NCBI RefSeq assembly: GCF_000499845.2
Contig: NC_023756.2
Span: forward strand, 43,153,393-43,217,392
DNA: 64,000 nt
DNA from: Phaseolus vulgaris
Taxonomy: Eukaryota; Streptophyta; Magnoliopsida; Fabales; Fabaceae
Direction: 5' to 3'
The notes beneath the pieces are model-generated. The model worked only from the letters and a program-made list of their open reading frames with translations. It was not told the origin of the DNA and ran no database searches. Position 1 is the first letter of the stretch. Each line of letters starts with the position of its first letter. The translations under genes were made by a program, and so were the position numbers. Shown here in pieces: positions 46,941 through 58,885 of the stretch.

Positions 46941-48274
46941 TTGTATCATTTTTATTCTGTTTTGCAGATTGGCAGCAAGAAAAATCAATGGTACTTGGAC
47001 AGTGGCTGTTCCAAGCATATGACTGGAGATCTTACAAAGTTTACTAGCTTGAAGCTCAAAGCAGAAGGACATGTAACCTATGGTGATAATAACCGATGGA
47101 GGATTTTGGGCAGAGGCACTGTTGGAACAGGGAACTCAACAACCATTGAGAATGTGCTTTATGTAGAAGGACTCAAGCATAGTCTTCTCAGCATAAGTCA
47201 GCTTTGTGACAAAGGATACAAAGTGAATTTTGAGTCAAAAGGATGCACATGGATTTATTTGGACCATCTAGAGTTGCTAGCTTGGCTGGAAATTTGTATG
47301 CTTTAGTTGTTGTGGATTATTACTCTAGATTTACATGGACTTTATTTCTTGCACATAAACATGATGCTTACACTGCCTTTAAGAAATTAGCAAAGATTCT
47401 GCAAAATGAAAATGGTTGCTGCATAAAATCAATTCGAAGTGATCATGGGGGAGAGTTTCAAAATGCTAAGTTTGAGAGGTTCTGTGAGAAGCATGGGATA
47501 ACACATACCTTTTCAGCCCCTAGGACACCCCAACAAAATGGTGTAGTTGAAAGGAAAAATAGATCATTAGAGGAACTAGCTAGAACTATGTTAAATGAAT
47601 CTAAGCTTCCTAAGAATTTTTTGGCTAATGCAGTTTATACTGTAGCTTACGTGTTAAATAGGACCTTAATAAGACCAATTCTTAAGAAAACCCCATATGA
47701 ACTGTATAAGGGCAGAAAACCTAGTGTGAGCCACCTTAGGGTATTTGGATGTAAATGCTTTGTATTGAATAATGGCAAAGAAAATCTTGGTAAGTTTGAT
47801 GCTAAATCTGATGAAGGTGTGCACATTGGTTATGCTTTGAATGGTCATGCATATAGAGTCTTCAATAAAAGGTTGCTTATAGTAGAAGAATCAATGCATG
47901 TTGTTTTTGATGAAATTGATCGTAGCATATCTAAAACTGTTGTTGATGACCTTGACAGTAATGAATTTAAATCTGTTTTAAATCAAAATGAATCGATTCA
48001 TTTTGATACTGTTGATACACATGTTATACAAGAATCTACTGCAGCTGCAGGTTTGCCAAAAGAGTGGAAAACCCCAAGAGACTTAACCCTTGATAATGTC
48101 ATTGGGAACATTGAGAAAGGAGTGTCAACTAGAAAATCCTTGAACAATTTCTGTGAAGCAATGGCCTTTGTATCTCAAGTTGAACCCAAGAATCTGAATG
48201 AAGCTCTCAAGGACAGCAACTGGATTTTAGCTATGCAAGAGGGACTGAATCAATTTGCTCTTGATGAGGTCTAG
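46941..48274 (+). pseudogene. Copia protease-integrase region with an internal deletion
   Basis: Protease: WYLDSGCSKHMTGD with the catalytic Asp (about 46990-47030), then the conserved LLSISQLCDKGY. The frame changes at about 47243 where a deletion joins 'aaaggatgc' to 'acatggat'. The GAG-pre-integrase domain and HHCC zinc finger are lost. The integrase core follows with the DDE residues: D in MDLFGP, D in RSDHGGEF, E in NGVVERKN. The C-terminal part contains KTPYELYKGRKP and FGCKCFV. TAG at 48272-48274 replaces the Trp of the usual DVWTLVP motif. It is not functional as it stands. Confidence 0.9.
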
Positions 48275-49714
48275 ACTCTTGTACCTAGAATACCTGAGAT
48301 GAATATAATTGGAACAAAATGGGTATTTAGAAACAAGATGGATGAGCATGGACTGATCACCAGAAACAAGGCTAGGCTAGTAGCTAAAGGGTACAATCAA
48401 GAAGAAGGGATAGACTATGATGAGACCTATGCACCAGTGGCTCGGTTAGAAGCTGTTAGGTTGCTACTTGTCTTCTCCTGCATCAAAGGGTTCAAGCTAT
48501 TTCAAATGGATGTGAAGAGTGTCTTTCTAAATGGTTATATAAATGAAGAGGTATTTGTTTCACAACCACCAGGTTTTGAAGACCATCAACATCCAGAATA
48601 TGTGTTCAAACTCCAAAAGGCTCTCTATGGACTCAAGCAAGCTCCTAGACAATGGTATGAGAGGCTAAGTGATTTTCTCACCTCACAAGGCTATGACAAA
48701 GGCACATCAGATAAGACCTTGTTCATTAAGAAGAAAGGAGATGACTCAATTCTAGTACAAGTATATATGGATGACATCATTTTTGGATCAAACAATGGAG
48801 AATTGTGTGAAGCTTTCGTGAAAGTCATGAAGAGTGAGTTTGAAATGTCAATGATGGGTGAGTTGAACTATTTTCTAGGCTTGCAGGTCAAACAACTCAA
48901 GGATGGCATTTTCTTAAGTCAAGCTAAGTATTGCAAGGATCTGCTGAAGAAATTTGAAATGGACAAGTGTAAACCAATCAGCACACCCTTCTCAACAAGC
49001 TGTCATTTGGATCATGATGAAGCTGGAATTTCTGTTGATGAAACCAAATACAGAGGACTCATAGGATCACTACTGTATCTCACTGCCAGCAGGCCAGATA
49101 TAATGTTTGCAGTGTGCATGTGTGCAAGATTTCAATCTGCTCCTAAAGAATCACACTACAATGCTGTCAAAAGGATTTTGAAGTATTTGCAAGGAACTAA
49201 AGAAGTTGGCTTGTGGTATCCAGGTAATATTTCATTAAGCTTAACTGGATATTCTGATTCAGATTTTGCAGGTTGCAAAATTGATAGGAAGAGCACAAAT
49301 GAAACCTGTCATTTGCTAGGATCAAGCTTGATCTCATGGCAATGCAAAAAGCAGGCTTGTGTAGCTCTCTCCACTGCTGAAGCAGAATACATTGCAGCAG
49401 GGAGTTGTTGTGTTCAATCTATATGGCTAAGACAGCAATTAAATGATTTTGGTATCTTACTTAACCATATACCTCTGCTGTGTGATAATACAAGTGCAAT
49501 CAATTTAACCAAAAATCTTGTCATGCATTCAAGAACCAAACACATTGAAATTAGGCATCATTTTCTAAGGGAACACATATCTAATGGAACATGTGATATT
49601 AAGTTCATTGGTACTGATTTACAACTTGCTGATTTGTTCACAAAACCATTAGCCAAAGATAGGTTTAATTTTCTGCTTAATGAATTGGGTATTATAAACG
49701 TCAATTGTGCCTAG
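48275..49714 (+). pseudogene. Copia reverse transcriptase-RNase H, open but cut off from pol
   Basis: An RVT_2-type polymerase: [45 protein letters not shown], catalytic YMDDIIFGS, and FLGLQV. RNase H follows with [25 protein letters not shown] and a final ADLFTKPL. All 470 or so codons are open and in the same frame as the integrase, separated from it only by the TAG at 48272. In an intact relative this would be the C-terminal part of the Gag-Pol polyprotein, which copies RNA into cDNA in cytoplasmic particles. Confidence 0.93.
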
Positions 49715-50122
49715 CAGTAAAAAATTAAATCTGTTTATTCGTAATTGAATGTGTTTATTTTCTGTACTGATATGCATTTATGACTAGGAAAGAGAAATTT
49801 TGATCTTTGACTGCTTGACTGACCTAGTGGGCATTAACCTCTGTACCTTTGACGGTTTTGGTCATGGTTATGTAACCGATTTGATGGTTTGGGTGCTCAA
49901 TAAAGGTATGAATTGTGTGCATCGTGACCCTAAATATTTGGTGCATATTTTCAAAGATTCTCTGCACAAATTCAGAGCATAAAATCTTCATGCATATCCA
50001 CTCATAACTGTCATATCAATCCATTTATTCTGCTATAAATCTGTGTGAATATTTGCTACCCACATTGGCTGCCTCTCTTTGATTCTCACCATTAGAAACA
50101 AGAGATATTTTCTGGTTCAACC

Positions 50123-51292
50123 ATGGCTTCGTCTTTAAGACAAAAACAGAAAAGCAAGGGAAAGCAAACCACCTCTCAAGGTGTACTAGAAGGTTGGTTC
50201 GCTGGAAATGAAGAAGGCATCAATGCCTACATTCACGAGACAAGCAGGAAGCAGATCAACATACCCAAGGTGTTGGATTTCAACTGGCTGAAATCTGAAA
50301 AACTGGTAGAAACAAGGGTTGTGTTGAAGCACCAGAAACTGAAAAAGCTGCTGGAATTAACGAGTAATGTATATCCTGACTTGGTTAAGGTGTTTTACAG
50401 TAACCTCACATTGGATGGGAAGAATGTTGTTTCTTATGTGAAAGGAATTAAGATGAAGATCACAAGTGAGGTGTGGAACTCTGTGGTTAGAATAAAATAT
50501 GCTGGATTGAAAGTAGGAAAGGGAAATACCAGTGGAATTTCATAATTCAACAAGCTGCAATATTATAAGAGTTGCATGAGGAATCCTACAGAGAGTATAA
50601 ACAGGTTCCATGCAGGGCATTTGAACCTCACTCCACGTCTAGTTGCCTACATCATAGCATGGCAACTTATTCCAAGAGGGACAAACCATGTTGTCTTACA
50701 TGAAGAGGATCTAATTCTCCTATATTGCATCATGAACCAGATTAAGGTAAACTGGGTTTTCATTATCAATGAACACATGCTCAAATCAAAAAGGTTGGCT
50801 GATTACCGATTTCCCTATGCTATAATTGTTTCCAAATTGATTGATTACTTTGGTATTGATGTTACAAATGAGAGAAACGAACCTATCAAGGTTGTAAGTG
50901 AGATTGATACTTCAACTCTCACCAAAATGGGTTTTCACAAAATTGAGGACAAGTGGGTGGTTCTCAAAGGGAAGAACCCTCAAGCAGAACATGAGGCATC
51001 AAACCTCCACAGTGAGGATGAGGATGAAGCTGTTCCTATGGATGATGACTCACCTCCTACCCAGTTTGTGCATGAGGAAGCTGCTCCAAATGCCATAGTT
51101 GCCTATCAAGCTCCAGAATACCGAGGAGAACCAATGTCTATGTTTGAAAGGCAAGTGTTGTATCATCTTGATGTAATGTATGCAGAACAAAGGGCATACT
51201 TTGAGACTACTCATGCAAGGTTCCAACACCTTGATGATCAGATTGAAAGGGTTCAGGCACAACTTGCAGAGCTTTACTACAAGGATCAGTAG
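50123..51292 (+). pseudogene. Accessory third ORF of the Copia element, one stop codon
   Basis: After a 400-base spacer, a third reading frame starts at 50123 and ends at 51292 with one in-frame TAA at 50543-50545 (about 390 codons overall). The N-terminal half is basic and resembles the 'putative plant transposon protein' region (RKQINIPKVLDFNWLKSE, SEVWNSVVRIKYAG). The middle contains LNLTPRLVAYIIAWQLIPRG, and the end is acidic followed by a coiled coil (LDDQIERVQAQLAEL). There is no signal peptide or membrane segment, so it occupies the 'env-like' position of SIRE elements but does not look like an envelope. The function is unknown. Confidence 0.72.
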
Positions 51293-51632
51293 TCATCTGT
51301 TTTTAATGCTTTCTTTATCAGCTTTCAAATGTCTGTAATGGTGAACAATATGGTTTTATTTTCTAGACTATTATGGTTATGGTTTTTGTTTCATATTTGT
51401 TTTCCCTATGCTTATATGCTGTTTGATGAATCCAAAGGGGGAGAAAAATAGCTGCTGAAAAATAGCTCACCATGCTAGGTGAAGCTAGCTAAAACAGGGA
51501 GTTAATTCTGCACCTTAAAACCATTTCTTATGCTGTGCAATGTTACTGTTTTTTTCTGGTTTAAAATCTGGTGTAGTGCAGGTGCTTAAAGCAACAAAGC
51601 TATGAGGTTAGCTATGGGGATTTGTCTCCATC

Positions 51633-51646
51633 AAACAGGGGGAGAT
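51633..51646 (+). promoter_or_regulatory. Polypurine tract of the Copia element
   Basis: 'aaacagggggagat' directly precedes the 3' LTR start tgttgaag. It serves as the plus-strand priming site by position and composition. Confidence 0.85.
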
Positions 51647-53420
51647 TGTTGAAGATGGTTGCTGCCCCTTCAAGATTGTGTTTGATGAAGACTTCTATGT
51701 ACATTTCATGTGTATTTTGTTTTTCTTTAAGTGTGTCTTAGGTAGTGCTTAGAGGTTGTCTAAGAGTGGGCTTTTTGCTGAGTAACTCACCTCATAACCA
51801 CTGGCCATGTGATAAGAACAAACATAAGTTTTCTTAAACTGTTTTTCACATGTTTTACAAAAAACACGTTTACTACATAAAAATAAATCTGTTCTTTTCT
51901 AAATAAACAGATTCATTTTTACACTGATGCCTTGGCTAAGTCTTGTGAAAAATAGATTTTGTGCATCATGTATTTTGACTAAGTCTTCTACCTTTCAACG
52001 ACTGTGTTTAAATAGTTAAGCTTTTCTGTTTTCGTTTTAAAAAAAATAAATCTGTTCATCTGTAAATGAATAGATTCTTTTTGTTTCTGGTGCCATGTCA
52101 AGCTTAAACAATTTTCAGTTTTATCTCAGCACCAGAATGGTTGACTAAGTCTCCTCACTTAACAAATTCTCTAACTGCTTTTGAAAATAAATCTGTTCAT
52201 TTTATTTTCAATCTGTTCATTTTATAACAACTTTAACTGTTTTTCAAAATTTTGTTATAAGTTGGTTTTCTTTAAAATGAAAACTTGTTTCTGAGTTTAA
52301 TCATCGTTCATACATTTGCAAAAACAAGTTTTGACAGCAGAGAATTAAGAGTTTACAAAGGATTAGCATTTGTTCTTCAAAGATTTCAAAAATCACAAAG
52401 TGTTTGTTCTTGGTTTGGTTCCAAAAGCTTGGTGTGAGGTGCTGCTACTGTTCTAGCAATCTTGCCTACTGGTTTAAGGCAGATCTTTGTATCCTCAATC
52501 AGGTGTAGTCGTTTCACTTTCATTTCTTGTAACAGTTTGGTTGAACACTCTTCTTGATAGGTTTTCTTGAAGAGTGTGTGTGAGCTGAAATAGGTTTTTT
52601 CAGCAAGAGTGCCTAAGTTCTTGTGGGTTTCAAGAACAGTGGGAATTGTGTTTGTTTGTATTGTGATTTAGTGAATTTCACCTTGGTTTTAGGTGAAGAC
52701 TGGATGTAGCTCAGTTGAGTGAACCAGTATAGCTGCCCTGTGTTCATTCTCTCTCAATCTCTGTAATTAAGTTTCTGCATAATTGATAAAACAACAAAAA
52801 AATAAATTTGTTCATTCATTAATAAATCTGGTTTTTTTCTGGGCTCGTTTCATCCTGTTCTTAATTTCTGGAAAAGTTGTTTGAGTCAGATAAGAACATA
52901 TAAAATTTGTTAAAAGCCACTGGAACAGATTGATTGTGATAGGTTGCTCAAGAAATTGTCAAAGCTATTAATTGAACCTTAAACAATTGCTTAAAATTGA
53001 AGCTTGCTGTTTCTGTGATTCACTGTTCTTAATTTCTGGAAAACTGTTTGTTTCAAGAAGAACACTTATAATTTGTTAAAAGTCACTGGAACAGGTTGAT
53101 TGTAAAGGTTACTCAATTAATTGGAATGCTATCAATTGAACCTTAATCACTTGCTTGAAATTGAAGTTTGTTGTTTTGTGGCTCACTGGTTTTCGTTCTA
53201 ATATCAGTGTGTGTGCATCTGGAAAATCTATCTGCATAATCGTGTGATTAACCTTGCTGTATAAACGCTTTTCAAACAAAAACAGTGCTGAAATAAATCT
53301 GTTCATTTTCACATAAATCGATTTATTTTCTGTAAACTGTGTTAAACACTGTTTCTGCGAGAAAGTTTTAAAAGGTCAATTCACCCTCCCTCTTGAACTT
53401 TGGCACTATTAAACCCAACA
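51647..53420 (+). repeat. 3' LTR of the Copia element
   Basis: 1774 bp, matching 38401-40167 with a few dozen scattered differences by eye. It is followed by TSD 'caaag' (53421-53425). Confidence 0.95.
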
Positions 53421-53425
53421 CAAAG

Positions 53426-53526
53426 AACTCTATTTATATAGCTTAAGATGCCTTGATGAGCAAGAGAGGCAAGGAGAGGGGCGGCCCACGAGGAGAGTAT
53501 TCTAGAATCTACAGTTATGCAAAAAT
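53426..53526. other. Spacer between two opposed Copia LTRs
   Basis: About 100 bp of pre-insertion sequence separates the 3' LTR from the inverted solo LTR. It contains a TATA-like 'ctatttatatagctt' and 'aggggcggcccacga'. It is continuous with 38060-38395 on the left and 55306 onward on the right. Confidence 0.7.
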
Positions 53527-55300
53527 TGTTGGGTTTAATAGTGCCAAAGTTCAAGAGGGGGGGTGAATTGACCTTTTAACACTTTCTCGCAGAAACAGTG
53601 TTTAACACAGTTTACAGAAAATAAATCGATTTATGTGAAAATGAACAGATTTATTTTGGCACTATTTGTGTTTGAAAAGCGTTTATACAGCAAGGTTAAT
53701 CACAAGATTATGCAGATAGATTTTCCAGATGCACACACACTGATATTAGAACAAAAACCAGTGAAACACAAAACAACAAACTTCAATTTCAAGCAAGTGA
53801 TTAAGGTTCAATTGATAGCATGCCAATTAATTGAGTAACCTTTACAATCAACCTGTTCCAGTGGCTTTTAACAAATTATGAGTGTTCTTCTTGATATCAA
53901 ACAGTTTTCCAGAAATTAAGAACAGTGAATCACAGAACAGCAAGCTTCAATTTTAAGCAATTGATTAAGGTTCAATTAATAGCTTTGACAATTTCTTGAG
54001 CAACCTATCACAATCAATCTGTTACAGTGGCTTTCAACAAATTTTATATGTTCTTATCATAAACAAACAACTTTTTCATAAATTAAGAACAGGATGAAAC
54101 GAGCCCAGAAAAAACAGATTTATTAATGAATGAACATATTTATTTCTTTGCTGTTTTATCAATTATGAAGAAACTTAATTGCAGAGATTGAGAGAGAATG
54201 AACACAAGGCAATTATACTGGTTCACTCAACTGAGCTACATCCAGTCTTCACCTAAAACCAAGGTGAAATTCACTAAATCACCGTACAAACAAACACAAT
54301 TCCCACTGTTCTTGAAACCTACAAGAACTTAGGTACTCTTGCTGAAAAAACTTATTTCAGCTCACACACACTCTTCAAGAAAACCTATCAAGAAGAGTGT
54401 TCAACCAAACTATTACAAGAAATGAAAAGTGAAATGACTACACCTGATTGAGGATACAAAGATCTGCCTTAAACCAGTAGGCAAGATTGCTAGAACAGTA
54501 ACAACACCTCACACCAAGCTTTTGGAACCAAATCAAGAACAAGCACTTTGTGATTTTCGAAATCTTTGAAGAACAAATGCTAATTCTTTGTAAACTCTTA
54601 ATTCTCTGCTGTAAAACTTGTTTTTACAAAAGTATGAACGATGTTTAAACTCATAAACAAGTTTTCATTTTATAGAAAACCAACTTATAACAAAATTTTG
54701 AAAAACAGTTAAAGCTGTTATAAAATGAACAGATTGAAAATAAAATGAACAGATTTATTTTCAAAAAACAGTTAGAGAATTTGTTAAGTGAGGAGACTTA
54801 GTCAACCATTTTGGTGCAACGATAAAACTGAAAAACGTTTAAGCTAGATATGGCACCAGAGACAAAAAGAATCTATTCATTTATATATGAACAACTTTAT
54901 TTTTCAAAACGAAACAGAGAAAGTTTAACTATTTAAAACTCAGTCGTTTTGAAAGGTAGAAGACTTAGTCAAAATACTTGATGCACAAAATCTAATTTTC
55001 ACAAGACTTTAGCCAAGGCATCAGTATTAAAAAAATTGTTTATTTAGAAAAGAACAGATTTATTTTTATGCAGTAAACGTGTTTTTTGTAAAACATGTGA
55101 AAAACAGTTTAAGAAAACTTATGCTTGTTCTTATCACATGGCCAATGGTTATGAGGTGAGTTACTCAGCAAAAAGCCCACTCTTAAACAACCTCTAAGCA
55201 CTACCTAAGACACACTTAAAGCAAAGCAAAATACACATGAAATGTACATAAAAGTCTTCATCAAACACATGTCTTGAAGGGGCAGCAACCATCTTCAACA
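53527..55300 (-). mobile_element. Solo LTR of the same Copia family, inverted
   Basis: The reverse complement of the Copia LTR, 1774 bp, from tgttgggttt to cttcaaca. The target duplication 'aaaat' lies on both sides (53522-53526 and 55301-55305), so an entire element once inserted here and recombined between its LTRs. It is more diverged from the two LTRs than they are from each other, by eye. Confidence 0.93.
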
Positions 55301-55839
55301 AAAATGTCACACATGAATGGAGACTTCTAGAAATTAGGGTAATTTGTGAGACACATGGGAGGGCGGCACATGGGAATGATCTTCTAGAAGTTAGGGTTTA
55401 TAAAATCCTAACCTAAATTATTCTCTTATAATTGGACCAATGTGAGCCAAATTGATTACAATTTAATCTTGTCTTAAAAATACTAGTAGAAAAAACAATT
55501 GATACTCTGGTCCATGCCCGGGTGTTCTTCTCTTGAGGATCCTCTAATGGATGGTGAGGTCTTGTGTCTCAACCTGAGATGACTGACCTAGCCGTGAATG
55601 GTCTTTAGTGCTCGTGGTCATCTTCTTATAAAGTTGGATCATATCAAATGCGAATGTTAATTATATATATATATATATATATATAAATAGAATATTAATT
55701 TATATATTTAATATATTTCTGGTTTTTTAAAATTGTAAGAAAATGATTATTGAGAATTATATAAATTTTATGAATTTGGTGTCACAAATTTAGGATGGTA
55801 TGTGAGCCATTATTTAATTTGTGTATTAAGTAACAACAC

Positions 55840-56120
55840 TTATGTTGTAATAGAGATAGTTTTGCTTCACTGATGGTCTAAGTCACGTAAACTAAGATAT
55901 CAAGTGGTAAGAAACTAAAGGGAGAGTTTCTACACACCATGACATGTGTAGATGTATGACATGGATTGTAATGAGCTTATCCTAATCCATTACTCTTGGG
56001 TTCACTTGTTAATCTAAGTTTTAAAAATTTTAGTTTTTGCTGGAACATATTTAATATGAAGGTTTCGGAAGGTGTTAGTTGATATTCCATTTGTTGAATA
56101 TCCTTTGATGTCCATGTGTG
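55840..56120 (+). repeat. Diverged copy of the LTR-like repeat seen at 33.2 kb
   Basis: Shared phrases with 33240-33530 include 'cttcactgatg.tctaagtca', 'actaagatatcaagtggt', 'gggagagttt' and 'gttgaatatcct'. It lacks the TRIM insertion. Confidence 0.6.
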
Positions 56121-56224
56121 CTATATATAATTTTTATATGTTTGTGTTTGATGAAATCAAATTGTTTGTAGATTGTTGATAAACTTTGTTTTGTGCGTTG
56201 TTTTCGTGTATATACACAACCTTC

Positions 56225-56490
56225 CACTAGACCATTTAATATTTGTATAGTCGGTCTTCTGCTAGACCATCTAGTCTTTATATAGACCGTCTTTTTCTAA
56301 ACTGTTTAGTCTTTGTATAGTCGATCTAGACCGTTTTGTCTATTTGTTCATCTTGTTTGATCATCTAGTTTGTTTGTTCTCACTAGACTGTCTAGTCCGT
56401 TAACAGACCGTCTAAATCGTTTAATCTGTATATTTAACACTTGACTGTTTAGTTTGCTAACAGACTATTTAAATCATCTTGTTTGCTAGT
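56225..56490. repeat. Degenerate short tandem repeat (agaccgtctagt type)
   Basis: Imperfect units such as 'agaccatctagt', 'agaccgtctttt', 'tagactgtctagtc' and 'agaccgtctaaatcg' recur about a dozen times. This is a minisatellite-like region. Confidence 0.65.
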
Positions 56491-58263
56491 TAGTTACATT
56501 CTTAGTTTGTTTTTCTTTCACTTTCACTTTCGTTTTCGTTGTATATATATACACATACCTTGACTCTTTCTTTACAATGAGTGGATAAATTTTCATGCTC
56601 CATTTTTCGTTTGCTTTTGGTTTTTCTCTCCTTTCTCTCTCTTCTCTCTCTTTACAATTTCACTTGCTATCATGGAGAATTTCATGAATCTCCCTAATAA
56701 ACATTGTTTATTGAGAGAGTATAGTGCATACCATTTTATTAATTGATACTTAAAATGCTTCATTTTATATACATTCTTCTCATGTTGAAATTTATTTCAA
56801 TAACTTATTTATATATGTTGTTTTGTGTGATAATATAGTATAACTTGTAAACCAGATATGGATATATGTACATGAGCAATGTATGAAAGAGTTTAGAATT
56901 TTTTTTACTCTTTTTGCAAAAAAATAAATAAATAAATATATATATATATATATATTTAAGTTATATTTTGAAATACTAAATGTTTTTCTCTCTCTTGGTT
57001 TATAGTAACTAAACTAAAATAGGTCTGGAGGATATTATTTGAAGGAGTTACATGAATCAAGGACAGTGTTTGCTGGTGTTATTTGAAAGTCTTACATGAA
57101 TCGGTGGGTCATTGCTTATAGTACTTGATATCATCATAAATGTGGTTGTCTTATATATTTGTTAATTTTTAATAAAATTAATTTACCTTTTTATCCTCAT
57201 TATTTTTAAAACTATTGTCCTTCAATTTTTAAGGCTTTAATTAATTTTTTTATTTTTTAAAATTCTCTTTATTCAAATCATTCCGAAATGTTTGATTATA
57301 ATCTTCAGCTATCAGCTTGGTTAAGACCAAAAATGATAACATTGAATTGATTTAAAATTAAGAAATAAAATTCAACCCTTTAAAATTGAAGATAAAAATG
57401 TTTTTTTTTAAATAAATAAAAGGGATAAACAAAATAGTTTTACCTTTTAACAGTATGACAGTAGTGCAGGAGTTGGAGGGTAGTTGGTAGAATGACAGTT
57501 GAAAAGTTTAGTTACAACAAAACCAGCATTCACAATTTGGTCATCTCTTTCTTCTATATGATTAGTTGAAATCAATGGTTTTAAGGCTATTTTTTCTATC
57601 TGCACCCCCATCAAGTTTTTCTTGTACTCATCAATTAGGTAAAATAACTAAAATGCTTTATCTAGTTTGTTATCATTTTGGAAAACTCTTTTCAAAACAT
57701 ACTTTAAAAAATTTATTTTCGAAAACACATTTGTAATAAGTTATGAAAAGTTTATTCTAAAAATTCTATTTTAAATTTTTTTTCCAGAAATATATAAATT
57801 TCAAAATATATATTCTGAAAAAATTAATCCAAAATAATTTTTAAAAGGAATAAAATAGTTTTTCAAAATTGATGAGATGTAGGAGACATTTGTTACGGTG
57901 CAGGAAGAAATATGTGATCCTTGTAAAGTAAATGAAAATATAAAGATAAATAAGAATATATGAAAAATATAATAAAAATAATCATAGGAGAGATGAAACA
58001 TAGTAATGTAAATATAATAGAATAATGAAAATGTTTGGATTATGAAATTTCACAAAATACAAAAGTTAGCATCACCAAATTTAAACATATTAAAATTTAA
58101 TTAAAAATTAAACTAATTGAAATAATTAATTTCTTTTAATTAAGTTAAGTAATATTAAGCTAAAAATTTAACTGAAAAAGAAATTTGATTTTTTTTTTAA
58201 GTAAACATGAAGTTACTCTAATATAAAAAGAAAATAGTTTCTAAATGATCTACTACTACAAGG

Positions 58264-58877
58264 TTGTAGGATGGCAAACCGGGCAGCCCGTCCTATATAT
58301 GCCCGTCCTGCCCTTGGTCCGTAAAGTGAGTGCGGACTAGACTTTCCGTCCTGTCTTGCACAAGGGCAGATCTGCGGGTTTATGGGTCAGCCCACATTCA
58401 ATTTTTTTTTTCAGAAATTCAATGATTTTTTGTCTCTTGAAAAATTGTCATAAAAAACAAAGGCATTAGGATTAATACAATAATAAACATTAATTGAATG
58501 TTACATAATCAAAATATCAACCTTCTAATATTCTTGACTTACCTACTACCTAACATATCCACTATTGTTTATTCCAAATTACATGAAAAATATCATATCT
58601 GTATTTTCATCCCCAAAACTAAACAAAAAATGAGTCTTAAGAAAATTATAACTCCAATCATCCTTGTAATTTTCTACCCTCAAAATGAAAAAGGAAAAAA
58701 AAAACAAAACATTTACTCTACTACTGCCAAAGTCATTTTTTTTGTTTGCGGGCTTGCGGGTCAGCCCGCCCCGCCCGGTTGCTGGCTCATGCAGGCCACG
58801 AATTATGCGAGACAGGCTAATACGAGTTAACGAGTTGAAAAGGTAAGTTCGTCCCATGTTCTTTACCAGCATCCCTA
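58264..58877. mobile_element. hAT-like MITE
   Basis: The left end 'taggatggcaaaccggg' (58267) and right end '...ccagcatccctac' are an inverted-repeat pair of the taggGATGgc type. GC-rich subterminal sequences (gggcagcccg, gggtcagcccgccccgcc) are unlike the AT-rich surroundings. The flanking 8-mers ctacaagg (58256-58263) and ctataagg (58878-58885) fit an 8-bp hAT target duplication with one mutation. No transposase is encoded. The 110-codon plus-strand frame inside is not convincing. Confidence 0.7.
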
Positions 58878-58885
58878 CTATAAGG

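Larger units (their letters stand above)
38401..53420 (+). mobile_element. Complete SIRE/Maximus-like Copia retrotransposon
   Basis: LTRs at 38401-40167 and 51647-53420 start tgttgaagatgg and end aaacccaaca. The target duplication is 'caaag' on both sides (38396-38400, 53421-53425). A Met-type primer-binding site lies just after the left LTR, and a polypurine tract 'aacagggggaga' before the right LTR. Internal order: gag, protease, integrase, RT-RNase H (Copia order), then an extra ORF as in SIRE-type elements. Without the 5.0-kb nested insertion it is about 10 kb. Stops and a deletion in gag-pol make it non-autonomous. The two LTRs differ at a few dozen positions by eye, so it is older than the nested element. 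Confidence 0.95.
55306..58263. other. Intergenic sequence with old repeats
   Basis: 55306-55640 continues the sequence that hosted the Copia copies (cttctagaa and agttagggtt phrases, each duplicated). TA tracts lie at about 55659-55685 and 56937-56957. CT-rich runs lie at about 56626-56655. No gene is recognised. Confidence 0.45.

Noticed and set aside
39856..53838. 67-codon frames beginning MKMN at 39856, 53109 and 53635
   Set aside because: The same frame lies in each of the three Copia LTR copies. It is a chance open frame in an LTR.
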